64,000 bases of DNA from the NCBI GenBank assembly GCA_965153355.1, contig OZ231127.1, positions 4,154,001 through 4,218,000 of the forward strand, given 5' to 3'. The DNA comes from Flaccisagitta enflata (lineage: Eukaryota; Chaetognatha; Sagittoidea; Aphragmophora). A program made the position numbers and the translations under genes. The notes beneath the pieces were generated by a model. It worked only from the letters and a program-made list of their open reading frames with translations, had not been told where the DNA came from and searched no databases. Shown one piece after another: positions 59,369 to 64,000 of this stretch (position 1 is the stretch's first letter; each line of letters opens with the position of its first letter).

Positions 59369-59989
59369 TTAACATCCATGATTCATGTGATTTTTCCCCC
59401 AAATGGCATAAGATAAGGAAGTTTTCTTAATGCAAAACCTTCAGAATCATGACTTACCTTAATTGGAGAGATGTCCTTTTCCAAGTGTGAGAATTCCAAA
59501 AAACAGGTGGTTTAATTGATATTGTGATATGCGTGTATAAGCAGCAGGATACGAAGTAAAGGCGTTCTTCGATGGGATGTGTCTGTCTGTGCACACGTGA
59601 GTTAGCCATGCCTTTTATATATATATTTATGAATAGTAGGGCCTCCTCCTCTTCCTCCTGTTTTGTTCTTTTGCGTTTTTGAAGCAAAAGAGCTAAACCT
59701 TCAAATATGGCGCTAGAAATGGCGGCTGTTAATACTATTTCTGACTGGCTTCTTCTCGGCCAATAATCACTCTCTCTACAGAGATATAGGTGTAGGGCTG
59801 TTTTTTTAAATTGCTGCTTCTACCACACTCAAGATGCCCTCATCACCCTGATCAGGAAAGGGGGATAAGAAAGACGGGGATTTTGGTGTCCATTTGGGTA
59901 AAGGGGATAGTAGTATGGTAACCCTTCACTCTTTCTGTCTCTTTCTCTCTTTATCTCTCTGCCTCAGTCTCTGTCTCTCTGTCAATGTC

Positions 59990-59999
59990 TCTCTCTTTG

Positions 60000-60047
<48 letters not shown>

Positions 60048-60152
60048 TATTTTTTGTTTTCGATTTTCTTCTAAATAGCGGATATTCCCTACTCACATCT
60101 CTCACGCACATACTCGCATTACGCTGCCGCAGTTCAACAATTTTCATGAATG

Positions 60153-60222
<70 letters not shown>
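59990..60222. repeat. Two (CT)n microsatellites
   Basis: CT at about 60005-60045 and 60153-60222; counterparts of 38385-38480 and 38589-38677. Confidence 0.96.
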
Positions 60223-60227
<5 letters not shown>

Positions 60228-60400
60228 CAGTTAAGGGAAGGGAGCGAGAGATGGCACGGGAAGGACAGAATTAGAGAGACAATTGAAGAGAAAGTCAGTG
60301 ATAGACGGAAAGAGTAACAGACAGAAAGGGTGACAGATAGTAAGACAGTGAGAAAGAAAGAGAGGAAGATAGAGAGACAGAAAGAGACAGAAAGAGAAAC

Positions 60401-60896
60401 CAGTCGCCCAAGGGCAATATGTGGTCAGCGATACCCGTTGCCCTGCTTCGTATGTTGGTGATTGTAGGTGATGGGTAGGAGGGCAGTGGCTCCGAAGGGG
60501 ACAATGTCCTGTAGAACACAGGGGGACTTTTGTTCGTTCGTCCGTCTGTCTGTCCGTCTGTGCTGGGATTATAGCCTGGAGGCTGGGATCTGGGCCTGGA
60601 GGCTGGGATTTGAGCCTGGAGGCTGGGATTTGAGCCTGGAGGCTGGGATTTGAGCCTGGAGGCTGGGATTTGAGCCTAAAAGCTGGGATTTGAGCCTAAA
60701 AGCTGGGATTTGAGCCTTAAGGCTGGGATTTGAGCCTTGAGGGTAGGATTTGAGACATGAGGGTAGGATTTGGGCCTTGAGGCCGGGATTTGAGCCTCAA
60801 GGCGGGGAGGGGGGGACGCACGGACTGACGGATGGACGAACGAACAAAAGTCCCCCTGTGTTCTACAGGACATCGTCCCCTTTGGAGCCGCTGCCC
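60401..60896 (-). mobile_element. Family E element, uninterrupted copy
   Basis: Counterpart of 38865-40074 without the nested element: tail left, core (about 60570-60800) of 20-bp units CTGGGATTTGAGCCTGGAGG, right arm ending GGAGCCGCTGCCC then AAAA. Confidence 0.87.
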
Positions 60897-61195
60897 AAAA
60901 GGAAGATAGACTGACAGAGAGATAGGCAGACAGAGAGATAGATAGAAAGACAGGGAGATAGAGAGACATACAGAAAGAGTGACAGAGAGAAAAGAAAGGG
61001 TAGAAATGGATAGTAGAAGAGACAGCGGCGGCCGCGGGAAATTTGACATCTCCGCTGCAGCAGCAGCAGCAGACGCGTTTATCAGGCGCAGCAGCGCAGA
61101 GTCACGTCTAAAAGACCGGAAGTCTGCAGCAGCATCAGGAGCCCCGAGGGCAAATTTTGGCAACTTGCATTTTCTTCCCCCTTCTGCTTCGCCAA

Positions 61196-61198
<3 letters not shown>

Positions 61199-61239
<41 letters not shown>
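61199..61239. repeat. (CT)n microsatellite, short allele
   Basis: About 40 bp; counterpart of the 120-bp array at 40379-40498. Confidence 0.96.
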
Positions 61240-61242
<3 letters not shown>

Positions 61243-61448
61243 TTCTTGCCCTGCGTGTAAAATTTCATTCATGTTTCTTCCCTTTGACTCTGTTTCCATT
61301 CCATTCATGGTGAAAATATCGCTGCGTGGAATTTTCAGAGGCCAAGGAGGAGGAGGAGGAGGAGGAGGAGGAAGAAGAAGAAAAGGAAGAAGAAGGAATG
61401 AGAATAAGAAGTAGCAGAGGACCAAAGTTTCATTCATAAAAAGAAAAA

Positions 61449-61452
<4 letters not shown>

Positions 61453-61499
<47 letters not shown>

Positions 61500-61500
61500 C

Positions 61501-61533
<33 letters not shown>

Positions 61534-61577
61534 ATGGCTGTCTCTCCATTTGCCAGTCTATGTGTCTATCTGTGTGT

Positions 61578-61647
<70 letters not shown>
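61453..61647. repeat. (CT)n, (CTGT)n, (CT)n compound microsatellite
   Basis: CT at 61453-61496, seven CTGT units at 61500-61530, CT at 61582-61647. Confidence 0.96.
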
Positions 61648-61648
<1 letters not shown>

Positions 61649-61978
61649 CCTCGTGAGAATCATCAATTTTGAAACATAACTTTTGGTGTCGTGGAGAAGT
61701 GAAACAAGGTCATGCTCGCCAACAGGCAGGCAGGGAGGGTTTCCTTTGGCAGGGAGGGTTTCCTTTGGCAGGGTTTCCAAAATTCCTTCAAGCAGGATTT
61801 CCTTTTTTGACACATCTTCAAAAGGTCCTTCCCTTTTGTTCATTGAAAATCCCGTTTTCTTTTCCGTAAGACTGAGGACGCAGATTTCAATGCTTTGAAG
61901 TCGCGTGCATGCGAATCTATGATCTGCATCGTCGGTTGGTCTGTCGCGGTCCGTCAGTCATTAACAGTTTGCTTTTTT

Positions 61979-62167
61979 GGGCTGCGGCTCTGAAGAGGCC
62001 GGTAACCTATGCTTTCATATATGGGTAAACTACGCCTCCTTCGCCCTTGAATATGTGTTTGCGCTGTAACCGCATTCAATGGGAATGAAAGATTTTTTCA
62101 TCGTCACTAAAAACACGCCCTAACTGGGGTATCGGGTACTAGTGACCATCTAACACTTTTGTGACTA
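61979..62167 (+). mobile_element. Family E relic interrupted by a family D fragment
   Basis: GGGCTGCGGCTCTGAAGAGG and CCGGTAACCTATGCTTTCAT; then a D fragment (CTTGAATATGTGTTTGCGCT to ACTAAAAACACGCCCTA, about 62046-62121); then the E tail ACTGGGGTATCGGGTACTAG and CACTTTTGTGACTAT. Confidence 0.68.
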
Positions 62168-62384
62168 TCAGTTTTCGGTTTTTTGGATCCCTGCCTCTAC
62201 CCAGGTGCTTGGTTACCCTAACATCACTGCCCCTGTCCACGATCACGCGGCTTTCCAGAATGTGCCAGAGTGAATAAAGTTGCTTCATAGTATTTGATGA
62301 TGGGGAGGGAAATCAAAGCCAAAGGGCGGAAAAAGTTAGGAGAGTAAATCAAAGAAGATTTAATACTTTTGACAGTATCATTCA

Positions 62385-62587
62385 GTGCACACGACTCAAT
62401 AATCCGCTGTGTCAGTCAGTCCGTCCGTCAGTTGGTCCGTTGGTTGGTCTATCAACCAGTCTGAAACACTGCCTTTTCAGCGTTTATGGTCAATTCTTCC
62501 ATCACGACTACTACCCGAATGCTTGATTTGCCTTTTTTCCCACTGCCCACCTACGCGTGACTTGGATAGCCGTGTTTCCAGCCATGT
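62385..62587 (-). mobile_element. Family A element, uninterrupted in copy b
   Basis: CAGTGCACACGACTCAATAA (hairpin decayed), GTCCGTCAGTTGGTCCGTTG core, and ACTACTACCCGAATGCTTGA. Then CCCACCTACGCGTGACTTGG and GCCGTGTTTCCAGCCATGTT. Its TTTT at 62474-62477 is the empty site of the family E insertion at 41969. Confidence 0.75.
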
Positions 62588-62754
62588 TCCCATACCAAGT
62601 ACCATAAAGATAAGCGAGAACTATTCATCAAGGATAAAAAGTCAGCGCTTCCTTAGAATAAAAGATTAAAAAAAAAAAAGAAAAAAGAAAAAAAGAGAGA
62701 ATAGTAATCACATTCTTTCCGTGATTTTTGTAACTTTGATCAGTTGTAACATTG

Positions 62755-64000
62755 TAGCAAGCATTTCCTTTCCAGATTAGTAAAAGGTGTTATAGAATTA
62801 AAGCATTTCATCTCCTTATTGATAACAGTAACTGTAGAACAGGTGTTGTGGAATCCAAAATTTCCTCTCCAAATTGATAGATTCAGAGAATCAAGCATTT
62901 CCTCTCTAAATTGGTAACATTAATTGTAGAACAGGTGCAGACATTAAGACTTATCTTTCCTTCCGGGAAGCAAAAACTCATCCCCATAAGATTCCGACAT
63001 GAAGAGTCAGTTTCAAATGGTAGATTTTTAAAACAATCAAGACAATTTTAAACAAGTAACAGTCTGTTATGATTGTCTGTAATGACAACTGCGCCTTGAA
63101 TTTAGACAATTCAAGGCAAAAACAGAAGAGAAATGCTTCAGGTTAACTGTTTGACCAATCTACTATATAAAATTTTCATCTTTTTCATGTTTTTCATAAC
63201 CATAATTCAAGACCTTCCGACTCAGTCACTTGGATTCCGAGAAGCGGCGCTTCCCGCTTCTCCACAATCTGTATGCCTGAACAGGTGTTATAGAACAAAG
63301 CATTTCCTCTCCAAATTGGTAACAGTAATTGTAGAACAGGTGTTATAGAATCAAACATTTACTCTCAAAATTTGTAACAGCAATTGAAGAACAGGTGTTG
63401 TAGAATCTAGCATTTCCTCTCCAGATTGGTAACAGTAATTGTAGAACAGGCGTTATAAAATCAAGCATTTCCTCTTGAAATTGGTAACAGTAATTGTAGA
63501 ACAGGTGTTATAGAATCAAGCATTTCCTCTCCAAATTGGCAACAGTAATTTTAGAACAGGTGTTACAGAATCAAGCATTTCCTCTTGAAATTGGTAACAG
63601 TATTTGTGTAACAAGTGTTATAGAATCAAGCATTTCCTCTACAAATTGGTAAGAGTAATTGTAGAACAAGTGTTATAGAATCAAGCATTTCCTCTTTGAA
63701 TTGGTAACAGTAATAATAGAACAGGTGTCATAGAATCAAGCATTTCCTCTCCAAATTGGTAACAGTAATTGTGGAACAGGCGTTATAGAATCAAGCATTT
63801 CCTCTCCAAATTGGTATCAGTAATTGTAGAACATGTGTTATAAAATCAAGCATTTCCTCTACAAATTGGTAAGAGTAATTATAGAACAGGTGTTATAGAA
63901 TCAAACATTTCCTCTTTGAATTGGTAACAGTGATTGTAGAACAGGTGTTATAGAATCAAGCATTCCCTCTCCAAATTGGTAACAGTAATTGTAGAACATG
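62755..64000. repeat. 55-bp tandem array, continues past the window
   Basis: Diverged units at 62755-62935, non-repeat sequence at about 62940-63275, then about 13 better-matching 55-bp units to the window end. Unit as at 42200-42626, but with more substitutions (CCTCTTGAAATTGG, CCTCTACAAATTGG variants). Confidence 0.92.

Overview
This is a gene-poor, repeat-saturated stretch of a eukaryotic nuclear genome, most likely a metazoan and perhaps a marine invertebrate; the species cannot be fixed from the sequence. I base this on a decayed LINE reverse transcriptase, hAT- and Tc1/mariner-like non-autonomous DNA elements with 8-bp or TA target duplications, a short TTAGGG-type tract, very long GA, CA, GAAA and trinucleotide microsatellites, and no bacterial-style operons. 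I found no intact host gene, rRNA or tRNA. Nearly every long open frame is a simple repeat read as protein.

Layout. 1-1226 holds a LINE reverse transcriptase fragment (YMDD at the window edge) split by a 0.7-kb repeat element. 1.2-12 kb is dominated by microsatellites (GA, GAA/GAT/CAA, GAAT, CA, TTG), a 44-bp minisatellite with higher-order structure, and an inverted repeat near 8.4-9.25 kb. 12.4-23.2 kb is rich in foldback elements: long-armed hairpins of 0.54-0.88 kb with TA or ATAA flanks, plus a hAT-type MITE with an exact 8-bp duplication. 22.9-26.4 kb is repeated in inverted orientation at 52.4-55.9 kb; the second copy ends in a 56-N assembly gap exactly inside a palindrome. 34.8-42.6 kb is repeated in direct orientation at 56.1-64.0 kb. 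A smaller direct duplication links 43.7-44.6 and 45.4-46.2 kb. A satellite with a 262-bp higher-order period lies at 50.9-51.6 kb, and a 55-bp tandem array ends both copies of the large direct duplication.

The most interesting content is two interspersed families that I call A and E (working names only). Family A (about 130-405 bp, over 30 copies or fragments) runs from AACAAGGCCGG to a terminal stem-loop followed by TAAAA, with an expandable GGAC/GGTC core. The stem changes between subfamilies but stays paired by compensatory substitutions. Family E (0.5-0.8 kb) has inverted repeats around GGGCAGCGGCCCCGAAGG, a core of 10-, 20- or 21-bp units, and a one-sided tail. Both sit in runs of T, often nested in each other. 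Because the two copies of the large duplication differ by several insertions, the window contains its own filled and empty sites. The architecture resembles Helitron/Helentron-derived non-autonomous elements with central tandem repeats (DINE-1-like, and the pearl-type elements of molluscs), but no Rep/helicase partner is present, so that assignment is inference.

Strand convention. For family A, + means AACAAGGCC to hairpin, left to right. For family E, + means GGGCAGCGG to tail, left to right.
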